Assembly (NCBI GenBank): GCA_913774955.1 | Contig: CAJYKV010000028.1 | Span: 1-64,000, forward strand | Source of the DNA: an uncultured Acidovorax sp. | GTDB lineage: Bacteria > Pseudomonadota > Gammaproteobacteria > Burkholderiales > Burkholderiaceae_C | Length of the DNA stretch: 64,000 bases | Direction: 5' to 3' | Part shown: positions 33,948 to 42,785 of the stretch, piece by piece | How positions within the stretch are numbered: position 1 is the stretch's first letter | Layout: every line of letters begins with the position of its first letter | Translations under genes and position numbers: made by a program | Notes under the pieces: model-generated | Databases searched by the model: none | Seen by the model: the letters and a program-made list of their open reading frames with translations, nothing else | Told to the model about the DNA's origin: nothing

Positions 33948-35285
33948 ATGTCGAAAATCACCGCTTTCTTCACCGAACTGATGCGGCGCTACCTGCCCGA
34001 TCCGTTCGTCTTCGCAATCCTGCTCACGCTACTCACCATGGCGCTCGCCTTCGGCGTGGAGAGCCGCCCGATCGATGCCGTGGTGCAGGACTGGGGCAAG
34101 GGCTTCTGGAGCCTGCTGGCCTTCACGACGCAGATGGCCGTCATCCTGGTGATGGGCTACGTGCTGGCGGCCGCGCCCATCGTGGACCGCTTCCTCGACC
34201 GCATCGCCGCGCGCGTGAGCACGCCGCGCCAGGCCATCATCGTCGCCACCATCGTGGGCGGTGTGGGCAGCTACCTGAACTGGGGCTTCGGCCTGGTGAT
34301 CGGCGGCATCATGGCGCGCAAGCTGGCGCTGAAGGTGAAGGGCGTGCACTACCCGCTGATCATCGCGGCGGCCTATACGGGCTTCACGATGTACAGCCTG
34401 GGATTCTCGGCGACGATTCCGGTGCTCGTCTCCACCAAGGGCCATGCCTTCGAGGGCACCATGGGCCTGATCCCGCTCACGCAGACGATCTTCTCCGCGC
34501 CCATCCTGCTCACCAGCCTGGCCGTGCTGATCGCGCTGCCGCTGCTCAACGCCGCCATGCACCCCAAGCAGGGCGAGAACGTGGTCGAGCTGGACCCGGC
34601 CACCGTCGCGGATGCCAAGCCCGCCGCCAGCGCCGAAGGGCTGCTGGGCGACGAGAAGACGCTGGCCTGGCGCCTGAACAACAGCCGCGTCCTGAGCCTG
34701 CTGATCGGCCTGTGCGGCATGGCGTACGTGGCCATGCATTTCGTCAAGGGCGGCAACCTCGACCTGAACATGATCAACTTCTTCATCCTGTTCCTCGGGG
34801 TGCTGCTGCTGGGCACGCCGATGAAGTACGTGGAGAAGGTCAACGAAGGCGTGAAGACCATCGGCGGGATCATCCTGCAGTTCCCGTTCTACGCCGGGAT
34901 CATGGCGATCATGCACGGCTCGGGGCTGGTGGAATCGATCGCGCACGTGTTCGTGAACATCTCCACCGCCGCCACGCTGCCGCTCTGGGGCCTCGTGAGT
35001 TCCTTCGTGATCAACTTCTTCGCGCCTTCGGGCGGCGGCCACTGGGTGCTGCAGGGCCCGTTCATGATCAACGCAGCCACCACGCTCGGCGCCTCGCAGG
35101 CGCAGACGGCCATGTCGGTGATGCTGGGCAACGGCTGGAACGACCTCGTGCAGCCGTTCTGGATCCTGCCGGCGCTGGCGCTGTCCAAGCTCAAGCTCAA
35201 GGACATCATGGGCTACACGGTGGTCTCCATGCTGCTCGTGGGCGCCATCTACGCCGTGACCATGCTGGTCTGGCCGCATCTCTGA
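33948..35285 (+). CDS. atoE: Short-chain fatty acid transporter (AtoE family)
   Basis: A 445-residue inner-membrane protein with about ten hydrophobic segments. Early markers are RYLPDPFVFAILLTLLTMAL and NWGFGLVIGGIMARKLA. Late markers are FFAPSGGGHWVLQGPFM and GNGWNDLVQPFWILPAL, which define the AtoE/TIGR00366 family. These are thought to import short-chain acids such as acetoacetate. In this cluster it may carry a ring-cleavage product or an organic acid. It lies 70 bases after the SDR gene and 52 bases before catC, in the same direction. Confidence 0.88.
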   Translation: MSKITAFFTELMRRYLPDPFVFAILLTLLTMALAFGVESRPIDAVVQDWGKGFWSLLAFTTQMAVILVMGYVLAAAPIVDRFLDRIAARVSTPRQAIIVATIVGGVGSYLNWGFGLVIGGIMARKLALKVKGVHYPLIIAAAYTGFTMYSLGFSATIPVLVSTKGHAFEGTMGLIPLTQTIFSAPILLTSLAVLIALPLLNAAMHPKQGENVVELDPATVADAKPAASAEGLLGDEKTLAWRLNNSRVLSLLIGLCGMAYVAMHFVKGGNLDLNMINFFILFLGVLLLGTPMKYVEKVNEGVKTIGGIILQFPFYAGIMAIMHGSGLVESIAHVFVNISTAATLPLWGLVSSFVINFFAPSGGGHWVLQGPFMINAATTLGASQAQTAMSVMLGNGWNDLVQPFWILPALALSKLKLKDIMGYTVVSMLLVGAIYAVTMLVWPHL

Positions 35286-35337
35286 TCGATTCTCCGTTCT
35301 TGTTCTCGCCTCTTTTCTTTGTCTCAAGGAGCAACCC

Positions 35338-35622
35338 ATGCTGTTCATGGCCGAAATGACCGTCCGCATCCCGTCCACGCTGGCCCCCGAGGTGGCCGAC
35401 GAGATCAAGCGCAAGGAAAAGGAGTATTCGCAGCAGCTGCAGCGCGATGGCAAGTGGCGCCACCTGTGGCGCGTCGTTGGCGAGTACGCCAACGTGAGCA
35501 TCTTCGACGTGTCCGGCAACGACGAGCTGCACACCATCCTGAGCGGGCTGCCGCTGTTCCCGTACATGGAGATCAAGGTGACGCCTCTGGCCAACCACCC
35601 GTCGTCCATCGTGCAGGAGTGA
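35338..35622 (+). CDS. catC: Muconolactone delta-isomerase
   Basis: A 94-residue protein with the family opening MLFMAEMTVRIP and RKEKEYSQQLQRDGKWRHLWRVVGEYAN, then IFDVSGNDELHTILSGLPLFPYM. It isomerises muconolactone to 3-oxoadipate enol-lactone in the catechol branch, the substrate of PcaD upstream. No catA or catB is in the window, so muconolactone must come from enzymes encoded elsewhere. A good AGGAG ribosome site precedes the ATG. The inverted repeat downstream separates it from the Bug gene. Confidence 0.95.
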   Translation: MLFMAEMTVRIPSTLAPEVADEIKRKEKEYSQQLQRDGKWRHLWRVVGEYANVSIFDVSGNDELHTILSGLPLFPYMEIKVTPLANHPSSIVQE

Positions 35623-35652
35623 CGCGGCGCGCCGCCTTTCGTACCCCATCAG

Positions 35653-35762
35653 AGCGGCTGACACGACCCAGCGAAGCGGTTCTGGCCAGGCGCCGGATCG
35701 CAGGCAGTACAGACCGTACGACAAGATCCGGCAACGACGCCAGAAGGGGCGTGTCGGCCGCT
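35653..35762. repeat. Long imperfect palindrome (hairpin element)
   Basis: The left arm (35653-35699) begins AGCGGCTGACACG and ends TTCTGGC..CCGGATC. The right arm (35725-35762) is its reverse complement: GATCCGG..GCCAGAA, then CGTGTCGGCCGCT. Outer blocks match 12 of 13 bases with one G-T; inner blocks of 7 bases match exactly. The loop contains GTAC-N5-GTAC. There is no following T-run. It resembles an extragenic palindromic element between catC and the Bug gene; it may act as an RNA stabiliser or terminator. Confidence 0.8.
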
Positions 35763-35793
35763 CCAACCATTGAGAGATCCGAGGAAACAAACC

Positions 35794-36780
35794 ATGACCA
35801 TCGCCCACTCCCCCTTCCGCCGCGGCCTGCTCGCCGCCGCGGCCGCCTGCGCCCTGCTGCCCGGCCTCGCCGCCGCCCAGGCGTTCCCGAGCAAGCCGAT
35901 CACCATCATCGTGCCCTTCGCGGCCGGCGGCACCACCGACATCCTCGCGCGCATCATCGCCCAGGGCATGGGCGGCGAACTGGGACAGTCGGTGGTGGTG
36001 GACAACCGCGCCGGCGCGGGCGGCAACATCGGCGGCCAGGTGGCGGCCCGCGCGCCGGCCGACGGCTACACGCTCTTCATGGGCACGGTGGGCACGCACG
36101 CCATCAATGCGGCGCTCTACAAGAAGATGCCCTTCGACCCTATCAAGGACTTCGCGCCCCTGACGCGCGTGGCCAACGTGCCCAACCTGCTGGTCGCCAA
36201 CCCCGCGCAGCCGTTCAAGACGGTGCAGGAGCTGATCGCCTATGCCAAGGCGAACCCCGGCAAGATCAACTTCGGCTCTTCGGGCAGCGGCAGCTCCATC
36301 CACCTGTCGGGCGAGCTGTTCAAGAGCATGGCCAAGGTGGACATGCAGCACGTGCCCTACAAGGGCAGCGCGCCGGCCGTGACCGACCTGCTGGGCAACC
36401 AGATCGCCATCATGTTCGACAACATGCCCTCGGCCATCCAGCACGTGCGCTCGGGCAAGCTGCGCGCCATCGCCGTCACCACGGCCAAGCGCTCGCCCGA
36501 ACTGCCCGACGTGCCGACCATCGCCGAAGCCGGCGTGCCCGGCTACGAGGCCACGTCGTGGTTCGGCATGTTCGCGCCGGCCGGCACGCCCGCGCCTGTG
36601 GTCGCGCAGCTCAACGCCACCATCGTGAAGGTGCTGGCCATGCCCGACATCAAGAAGAAGCTCGCGGAGCAGGGCGCCGAGGCCGCTGGCGAAACGCCCG
36701 CGCAGTTCGCCGACTTCATCCAGAAGGAGAGCGTGAAGTGGGGCAAGGTGGTGAAGGAGTCCGGCGCCAGCGTGGATTGA
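35794..36780 (+). CDS. Bug-family tripartite tricarboxylate transporter substrate-binding protein
   Basis: A 328-residue periplasmic protein. The signal peptide (1-29) has a twin-arginine-like start (RRGLLAAAAACALLPGLAAAQA). Family markers are FPSKPITIIVPFAAGGTTDI, DNRAGAGGNIG, the ligand loop GTHAINAAL, and VPYKGSAPAVTDLLG. It would bind a carboxylated compound; no TctA/TctB membrane genes are in the window, as is common for the many orphan Bug proteins of this group. The ligand may be an aromatic acid from the adjacent pathways. A GAGG ribosome site is present. It is convergent with the XdhC-type gene. Confidence 0.92.
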   Translation: MTIAHSPFRRGLLAAAAACALLPGLAAAQAFPSKPITIIVPFAAGGTTDILARIIAQGMGGELGQSVVVDNRAGAGGNIGGQVAARAPADGYTLFMGTVGTHAINAALYKKMPFDPIKDFAPLTRVANVPNLLVANPAQPFKTVQELIAYAKANPGKINFGSSGSGSSIHLSGELFKSMAKVDMQHVPYKGSAPAVTDLLGNQIAIMFDNMPSAIQHVRSGKLRAIAVTTAKRSPELPDVPTIAEAGVPGYEATSWFGMFAPAGTPAPVVAQLNATIVKVLAMPDIKKKLAEQGAEAAGETPAQFADFIQKESVKWGKVVKESGASVD

Positions 36781-36796
36781 GGGATTCGCGGGCCGC

Positions 36797-37789
36797 TTAG
36801 AACGCAGTCCCCAACGTGCCGTTCTTCGCCGCCACCACCTCGGCCACCATCGACACAGCGATCTCTGCCGGCGTCCGGCTGCCGATGAACAGGCCCGCGG
36901 GGCCGTGCAGGCGCTGCAGTTCGGCGTCCTGAAGCCCGAAGTGCGCCTGCAGCCGCTCGCGCCGCCGCGCGCTGTTGCCGCGCGAGCCGATGGCGCCGAC
37001 GTAGAACGCGCGCGAGCGCAGGGCTTCGATCAGGGCCAGGTCGTCGAGCTTGGGGTCGTGGCTCAGGGCGAGCACGGCCGTGCGGTCGTCGTCCCGCAGG
37101 GCCAGGACCACGTCGTCGGGCATGTCGCGCGTGAAGGCGATGCGGCCCCGGGCCCAGGCGGGCGCTTCGTCCAGGCGAGGGTCGCACAGCACGATGTCGA
37201 AGCCGACGTCCAGGGCCATCCGGCATGCGTAGTACGCGGTGTCGCCCGCGCCGATGACGACCAGGCGCGCGACCGGCGCGAAGCACGTGACGAAGCGGTC
37301 CGCGTCCAGCTGCGGCGCCGCGCCCTGCGCGGCCTCGCGCAGCAGCACGTCGCCGGTGGCCAGGTGCAGCGCGCGCTCCACGCAGCGCCGCTGCGCGCAG
37401 GCCTCCATCAGTTCCGGCAGACGGCTGCGCTCCCGCAGCGGCTCCACCACCAGTTCCACCGTGCCGCCACAGGGCAGGCCGAAGCGATGGGCCTCGTCGG
37501 CCGAGATGCCGTAGCGCAGGACTTCCGGCAGCGGCGCGGTGCCTTCGGCAAGTGCGTGCGCCTGCGCCGCGGCCTGCTGCCGGATGCGGTGCACCAGATC
37601 GTCTTCGATGCAGCCGCCCGACACCGACCCCACGACTTCGCCGCGCGCATTCATCGCCATCAGCGATCCGGGAGGGCGCGGGGACGATCCCCAGGTGCGC
37701 GCGACCGCCACGAGCCATGCGGGCACGCCGGCGTGCAGCCAGCCGTCCGCCGTGCGCAGCACGACGCTGTCCAGGTCGCCCGCCTCCAT
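36797..37789 (-). CDS. XdhC/CoxI family molybdenum-hydroxylase maturation protein
   Basis: A 330-residue protein. The N-terminal domain carries the conserved GSSPRPPGSLMAMN, GSVSGGCIEDDLV and FGLPCGGTVEL. A Rossmann-like C-terminal domain has RLVVIGAGDTAYYACRMA and FYVGAIGSRGN. XdhC proteins bind the molybdenum cofactor, help sulfurate it and insert it into xanthine-oxidase-family enzymes. It starts two bases after the hydroxylase subunit gene (TGACATG), so its client is very likely that nicotinate-type hydroxylase. Confidence 0.92.
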   Translation of the reverse strand: MEAGDLDSVVLRTADGWLHAGVPAWLVAVARTWGSSPRPPGSLMAMNARGEVVGSVSGGCIEDDLVHRIRQQAAAQAHALAEGTAPLPEVLRYGISADEAHRFGLPCGGTVELVVEPLRERSRLPELMEACAQRRCVERALHLATGDVLLREAAQGAAPQLDADRFVTCFAPVARLVVIGAGDTAYYACRMALDVGFDIVLCDPRLDEAPAWARGRIAFTRDMPDDVVLALRDDDRTAVLALSHDPKLDDLALIEALRSRAFYVGAIGSRGNSARRRERLQAHFGLQDAELQRLHGPAGLFIGSRTPAEIAVSMVAEVVAAKNGTLGTAF

Positions 37790-37790
37790 G

Positions 37791-40073
37791 TCAGCCGGCG
37801 AGCGCGGACCGCACCACGTCCGGAGTGAACGGGGCCTGGTAGAAGCGCCGCCCCGTGGCCTCGAACAGCGCATTGGCGAGCGCGGCCGGACCGGGCACCG
37901 AGGCGGATTCGCCGGCGCCCATGGGCGGCTCGTCCTGGCGCGGCATCAGCACCACCTCGATCGGCGGTACGTCGCGGAAACCGATGATGGGGTAGCCGCC
38001 CCATTCGCGGCTGGCCACGCCCTGTTCATCGAAGGCCACGCGCTCCAGCAGGCTGCGGCTCAGGGTCTGGATGACGTTGCCGTGGATCTGGTGGCGCACG
38101 CCGTCGGGGTTGACCATCATGCCCGTGTCCTGGCCGACGACGACGCGCCGCACGGCGATGCGGCCGCTCGCCGGATCGACCTCGATATCGACGACCCAGG
38201 CGGCCCAGGCCGCGCCGAAGCCGGGAAACCGGCTGTGCACATAGCGCGCATAGGCCACGCCGCGCCCGCGCAGCAGACCCTGGGCACCGGGCCGGCCCCG
38301 GCTGCCCGGCTGCCCGCGCTGCCAGCCGGCATGGCGGGCCGTGGCGTCGATCAGGTCGATTGCGCGTTGGTCGTCCAGGTGCCGGATCCGGTAGTCCACC
38401 GGATCGGCGCCGGCCGCGTGGGCCAGTTCGTCGATCATGCAGTCGTGGGCGAACGAATTGGGCAGGGCGGACACGCCGCGCAGCCACGAGGAGCGCACCA
38501 GCGGCGCCATGTCGTGGCAGGCGATGCGGCGGCTCGCGTAGCGGTAGGGCGGCACGGCGGTGCGGTCGCCCATCTCCAGCGTGCGCGGCTGGCCCGGCAC
38601 GCGGCCGGTGAGCAGCAGGGCCAGCAGGGGCGCATCGTTGGAGGGATAGCGCACGGCGAAATCGCAGGCCAGCAGCTCGCCGCCCTGGCCGATGGCCGCG
38701 CGCACGTCCATCAGCTGGCCCGTGCCCTTGGGCTCCCACTGGTGCTCCTGCTCGCGCGTGAGCTGCACGCGCACCGGGGCGCCCACGGCCATCGACAGCA
38801 GGGCCGCGTCGGCGCACACGTCGTCCGCGCAGTTGCGGCCGTAGCAGCCCGCGGCTTCCAGGCGCACGATGTCGATGCGGTCCTCGCCCAGCCGCAGCAG
38901 CCGGTCCAGGTCGGTGCGCAGCATGTGCGGGTTCTGCGTGCCGGACCATACGGTGAGCTGGCCGCCCTGGAAGTCGGCCACCGCACAGGAGGGGCCGATG
39001 GAGGCATGCATCTGGTAGGGCCAGACGTAGCTGCGTTCCAGCACCGCGGCGGTGCGCGGGTCCGCGAAGGCGGCCTCGACGTCGCCCTCGTCCACCAGCG
39101 CGCGGCGCTGCGCGGGGTTCGCGCGGATCGCGCCGGCCACGTCGCGCAGATCGGGCGCGGGCGGTAGGGGCCGCCATTGCACGCGCAGCGCGCGCAGGGC
39201 GGCGATGGCCTGTTCTTCTCGGTCTGCCACGACGCCGACGAAGTCTCCCTCGGAGACCACCTGCACGTTGCCCGGCAGGTGGGCGACGGAGGCAGGGTCC
39301 ACCGCGACGAGGCAGTGGCCGATGAAATCGCCGCCGTCGCGGCCCGGATGCGGCGGCCGCACGACGCGGCCATGGCGCATGCCGGGCACGCGCACGTCGT
39401 GCACGAAGCTCAGCTCGCCGGTGGCCTTGGCGGGAATGTCCACGCGCGCGGCGCCGCGGCCCACCAGCCGGTACTCGCTCGCGGGCTTGAGCTTCACCGG
39501 CTGCTCGGGCGGTGCCAGCGGGAGATGCAGTCTCTGGCCCTCCAATAGCTGCCCATAGTGGAGCGCGCGCGCATCGCCGCCACCGGCGAAGCGCACGATG
39601 CCATCGCGTGCCTGCAGTTGTCCGGCCTCCACTTTCCAGTGCGCGGCGGCGAGCGCCAGCAGCTGCTCGCGCGCCTGGGCCGCGGCACGGCGCAGCGGCA
39701 CCGCGGAAATCTGGATGCTCGCGCTGGCGATGGTCGGCCCCTGGTTGGGCGATGCGGCCGTGTGGCCCAGCACCATCTCCAGCCGGTCCAGGGGCACTTC
39801 GAGTTCTTCCGCCACGATCTGCGCGAGCGCGGTGCGGATGCCCGTGCCCAGGTCCACGTGGCCGTTGAACGCCAGTGCGCGCCAGCCCGCTTCCGCACCG
39901 GGGTCGGCCAGCACGGCCACGAAGATCTCGGGCGTGGCCTGCACGTAGTCGGTGCCCGACCCCGGCTGCCCCGGCGCGGGCTTCGGAGGCGCCACGGGCT
40001 GGCGCACGAGCAGCAGGGTGTCGGGGCGGTCCAGCAGCGGGGCGTGCAGGTCGTGGGGCTGGGGCAGGTTCAT
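37791..40073 (-). CDS. Molybdopterin-binding hydroxylase subunit (nicotinate dehydrogenase type)
   Basis: A 760-residue xanthine-oxidase-family catalytic subunit without cytochrome. Markers are LGTGIRTALAQIVAEELEVP, the GHTAASPNQGPTIASASIQ loop, ASIGPSCAVADF, GCYGRNCADDVCADAALL and the C-terminal PMGAGESASVPGPAALANAL, where Glu722 is the catalytic base. It probably hydroxylates nicotinate at C6 together with NicA and the cytochrome protein encoded on the other arm. The gene precedes the XdhC-type gene and follows nicF after 55 bases. Unlike the fused NicB of Pseudomonas putida, no cytochrome domains are attached. No signal peptide is seen, so it probably acts in the cytoplasm or at the membrane. 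Confidence 0.88.
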   Translation of the reverse strand: MNLPQPHDLHAPLLDRPDTLLLVRQPVAPPKPAPGQPGSGTDYVQATPEIFVAVLADPGAEAGWRALAFNGHVDLGTGIRTALAQIVAEELEVPLDRLEMVLGHTAASPNQGPTIASASIQISAVPLRRAAAQAREQLLALAAAHWKVEAGQLQARDGIVRFAGGGDARALHYGQLLEGQRLHLPLAPPEQPVKLKPASEYRLVGRGAARVDIPAKATGELSFVHDVRVPGMRHGRVVRPPHPGRDGGDFIGHCLVAVDPASVAHLPGNVQVVSEGDFVGVVADREEQAIAALRALRVQWRPLPPAPDLRDVAGAIRANPAQRRALVDEGDVEAAFADPRTAAVLERSYVWPYQMHASIGPSCAVADFQGGQLTVWSGTQNPHMLRTDLDRLLRLGEDRIDIVRLEAAGCYGRNCADDVCADAALLSMAVGAPVRVQLTREQEHQWEPKGTGQLMDVRAAIGQGGELLACDFAVRYPSNDAPLLALLLTGRVPGQPRTLEMGDRTAVPPYRYASRRIACHDMAPLVRSSWLRGVSALPNSFAHDCMIDELAHAAGADPVDYRIRHLDDQRAIDLIDATARHAGWQRGQPGSRGRPGAQGLLRGRGVAYARYVHSRFPGFGAAWAAWVVDIEVDPASGRIAVRRVVVGQDTGMMVNPDGVRHQIHGNVIQTLSRSLLERVAFDEQGVASREWGGYPIIGFRDVPPIEVVLMPRQDEPPMGAGESASVPGPAALANALFEATGRRFYQAPFTPDVVRSALAG

Positions 40074-40128
40074 GGCGCGGCGTTCTTCGCTGGCACGCGA
40101 TCATGCATGCCCGGCACGGCAGAGGGTT

Positions 40129-40806
40129 TCAACGCGCGAGCGCGCCGGTATCGGCCAGGGCCTGGTCGAGGGGCATCACGGCCGCGTACTTCTGCGCCAT
40201 GTCGAACAGGTTGGCCTCGTGCGGGCCCAGGGCGCGGTCGCCGCAGCAGTCGGCCACCACCAGCGGGCGGAAGCCCGACTGCATGGCATCGACCACGCTG
40301 GCGCGCACGCAGCCGCTGGTCACGCAGCCGGCCACGAGCAGCGTCTGCACGCCGCGCTGGGCCAGCCAGGGCGCGAGCATGGTGCCGAAGAAGGCCGAGG
40401 GCGTGCTCTTGCGCACCACGTATTCGCCGGGGGCGGGGGCCAGCGCGGGCACGATGGCGCTGGCCGGGCTGTCCTCTTTCAGGGTCAGCATGCCCGGCAC
40501 CTTCAGGCAGAAGATGTTGCTGTCCGCGTCGTCGTCCGAGAACACGATGCGGCTGTGCGCCACCGGCCAGCCGCGCTCGCGCGCATGGGCCAGCAGGCCG
40601 CGCGTGCGCTCGATCGCCTCGGGAATGTTGCCGCCGCCGAACACGGCCGGGTCGGCGAAGCCGTTGACGAAGTCGATGATGAGCAGGCCGAAGGGCGCCT
40701 TGAGCGGCAGCGGCGTGCCGAAGCCCTGGCGGGCGTAGGCGGAGATGTCGCCCTGCACGGCCCCGGCGGGGACGTGCTGGGCGCCGGTGGGGATGGGATG
40801 CGTCAT
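40129..40806 (-). CDS. nicF: Maleamate amidohydrolase
   Basis: A 225-residue isochorismatase-like cysteine hydrolase. The triad is Asp45 (LLIIDFVNGF), Lys133 (YVVRKSTPSAF) and Cys166 (AGCVTSGCVRAS). It hydrolyses maleamate to maleate and ammonia, the step after NicD. Its start overlaps the nicX stop by four bases (ATGA), fixing the start at 40806. The N-terminal 30 residues are an extension shared by maleamate amidohydrolases of this type. Confidence 0.93.
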   Translation of the reverse strand: MTHPIPTGAQHVPAGAVQGDISAYARQGFGTPLPLKAPFGLLIIDFVNGFADPAVFGGGNIPEAIERTRGLLAHARERGWPVAHSRIVFSDDDADSNIFCLKVPGMLTLKEDSPASAIVPALAPAPGEYVVRKSTPSAFFGTMLAPWLAQRGVQTLLVAGCVTSGCVRASVVDAMQSGFRPLVVADCCGDRALGPHEANLFDMAQKYAAVMPLDQALADTGALAR

Positions 40807-41888
40807 GCGGTGTCCTTGCGTTGCGGGGATCTTCTGGCGGCGCGCGCCAGTCCTGGTTCGTCCTGCACCACGCCCTCGATCACCACGGGCGTGCCGTCCA
40901 GCGCCACCGTGCAGCGGCGCATGGGAATGTCGATGTGGCAGGCGGTGGTGCGGCTGCCGCCGGCTTCGTTGTTGGGACCCATGGACCAGAGGAAGTTGCC
41001 CTCGAAGGCGCGGGCGTCCATGCCGATGTGGGTTTCCTTGTTGTAGTGCGCGAGCATCGACCAGTGGGCGCGCGGCTGCAGGCCCCAGCCGACGTGGGAG
41101 ACGGCGTAGGCCTCCGGGTCTTCGTACGAGGCCATGTACTCGCTCAGGATCTCGGCCTGCAGGCCGCCGCTGATGCGCGTGACGTAGCCCTTCTCGATCG
41201 TGAGCTCGATCGGGTCGGTGACGTAGTCCTTCATGGGCAGCAGGATGTCGCCGCGGTCCAGCACCACGCGGCCGCAGCTTCCACCTTCGTCGGGCCAGGT
41301 CAGCACGAAGCCGCTCGGCCAGTGGTCCCACCGGCCGGGCTCGTCCACGAAGCCGTATTCGCAGATGGCGGGGAACTCGCCCAAGGCGCAGCGCAGGTCG
41401 GTGCCGGCCGCGGAGGTGATGTGCATCTGCTTCGCCGCCTCGATGCGCTTCGATGCGGCCTGCACGCGCGCGCGGTCGGCCTCGGTGGGCACGAGCCGGC
41501 ACAGCACCTCGGGCGGCTCCACGGCCAGCAGGATCTTGGTGCCGGTCTGCAGGATTTCGTGCTGCTCGGGCGAGAACAGCAGGGTCATGAGATCGAGCAC
41601 CAGGTCGCTGGCCTCGAGCGCGGCGATGGCGGCGGGGTTGCCGGTCAGCGGCGTGGTGCCCAGGTAGGCCAGCGAGTCGCGGCTGAGCGATTTCTCGGCG
41701 TTGACGGGCGGCAGGTCCAGCCGGTTGACGCGCGCGCCCAGGTCGCTGGAGGCCGCGATCGCGCAGCGCAGCGTCTGCGGATGCGTGTCGGCGCCCGTGA
41801 GCACGGTGACTGTCTGGCCGGGCTCGAGCCGGGACAGCGTGAGCACCTGCTTCCAGGCGTGGATCAGATCGTTGTCGCTGACGGACAT
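40803..41888 (-). CDS. nicX: 2,5-dihydroxypyridine 5,6-dioxygenase
   Basis: A 361-residue extradiol dioxygenase. His265 (YAVSH), His318 and Asp320 (TACHID) lie at exactly the residue numbers given for the iron ligands of Pseudomonas NicX. It opens 2,5-dihydroxypyridine to N-formylmaleamate using Fe(II) and oxygen. It follows nicD after 50 bases and overlaps nicF by four. The C-terminal tail beyond the fold (ARRSPQRKDTA) is basic and variable. Confidence 0.96.
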   Translation of the reverse strand: MSVSDNDLIHAWKQVLTLSRLEPGQTVTVLTGADTHPQTLRCAIAASSDLGARVNRLDLPPVNAEKSLSRDSLAYLGTTPLTGNPAAIAALEASDLVLDLMTLLFSPEQHEILQTGTKILLAVEPPEVLCRLVPTEADRARVQAASKRIEAAKQMHITSAAGTDLRCALGEFPAICEYGFVDEPGRWDHWPSGFVLTWPDEGGSCGRVVLDRGDILLPMKDYVTDPIELTIEKGYVTRISGGLQAEILSEYMASYEDPEAYAVSHVGWGLQPRAHWSMLAHYNKETHIGMDARAFEGNFLWSMGPNNEAGGSRTTACHIDIPMRRCTVALDGTPVVIEGVVQDEPGLARAARRSPQRKDTA

Positions 41889-41938
41889 GCGGGGCTCCTT
41901 GGCGGTGTGGTGGCGGAGAGGGTGCGGCAGGCGGGCAT

Positions 41939-42775
41939 TCAGTCGATTTCTGTGCCGAGGAAGTCGCCGAGCGCCGCATAGAATCCGGCCTCGTTGTCCC
42001 ACGGGATCATGTGCCCGGCGCCGGGCACGCGCACGTGCTGCGTCTGGGGCGCGAGGCCCTGCCACTCGGCCACGTCCGCGTCGCGCACCACGTCGCCGCG
42101 CTCGGCGGTGACGAGCAGCAGCGGCTGCGGAATGCGGGGCAGGTCGGCGTGGATGTCGTCGCGGCCGAAATCCTCGAAGCTCCGCACGATCGCGGGTTCA
42201 TGGCAGGTGTGCAGCCACTGTGCGCGCAACTGGCGCTGCTCCTCGGTCCAGGTGGGGCAGAAGGCGCGCATGGCTTCGGCATCCATGCCCTGCGTGGCCT
42301 GGCGGATCGAATCCACGTACCAGGGCAGGGCGGCCGGATAGGCGCGGCGGCCGGGGCCGGAGACGGGCGGATCGACGATGACCAGGCGCGTGAGCCCGGC
42401 CGGCTGGCTGCGGGCCGCGCGCACGGCGATGCGCCCGCCCATGGAGTGGCCGACCAGGGCCCAGCGCTGCAGGCCCAGGGCCTGCGCCAGCGCGACCACG
42501 TCGGCGGCCTGGGCGTCGAGGCCGTAGTCCAGGCCGGGGCCGGACGACGACAGCCCGCGGCCCCGCACGTCCAGCACGTAGGTGTCGAACCGGCGGCCCA
42601 GGTGCTCGGCGACGAAGCCCCAGGTCACCGCCGGGCTGGTGATGCCGGGGATCAGGATGACGGCATCGCGCGCCGCGCGCTCGCCCTCGGCGCCGCCGTA
42701 GCGCAGGTAGTGCTGGCGGATGCCGTTGGCATGGACGTGGCCGCCGTAGCGGAAGGTGCTGGCGTGGTCGCTCAT
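41939..42775 (-). CDS. nicD: N-formylmaleamate deformylase
   Basis: A 278-residue alpha/beta hydrolase. Ser111 is in GHSMGG, Asp134 in RLVIVDPPVSG and His254 in PGAGHMIPWD. The acid placed soon after the nucleophile strand, 23 residues downstream of Ser, matches the atypical triad known for NicD (Ser101, Asp125, His245). It removes the formyl group from N-formylmaleamate, giving maleamate and formate. It lies 10 bases after nicE and before nicX. Confidence 0.93.
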   Translation of the reverse strand: MSDHASTFRYGGHVHANGIRQHYLRYGGAEGERAARDAVILIPGITSPAVTWGFVAEHLGRRFDTYVLDVRGRGLSSSGPGLDYGLDAQAADVVALAQALGLQRWALVGHSMGGRIAVRAARSQPAGLTRLVIVDPPVSGPGRRAYPAALPWYVDSIRQATQGMDAEAMRAFCPTWTEEQRQLRAQWLHTCHEPAIVRSFEDFGRDDIHADLPRIPQPLLLVTAERGDVVRDADVAEWQGLAPQTQHVRVPGAGHMIPWDNEAGFYAALGDFLGTEID

Positions 42776-42785
42776 GGAATGCTCC

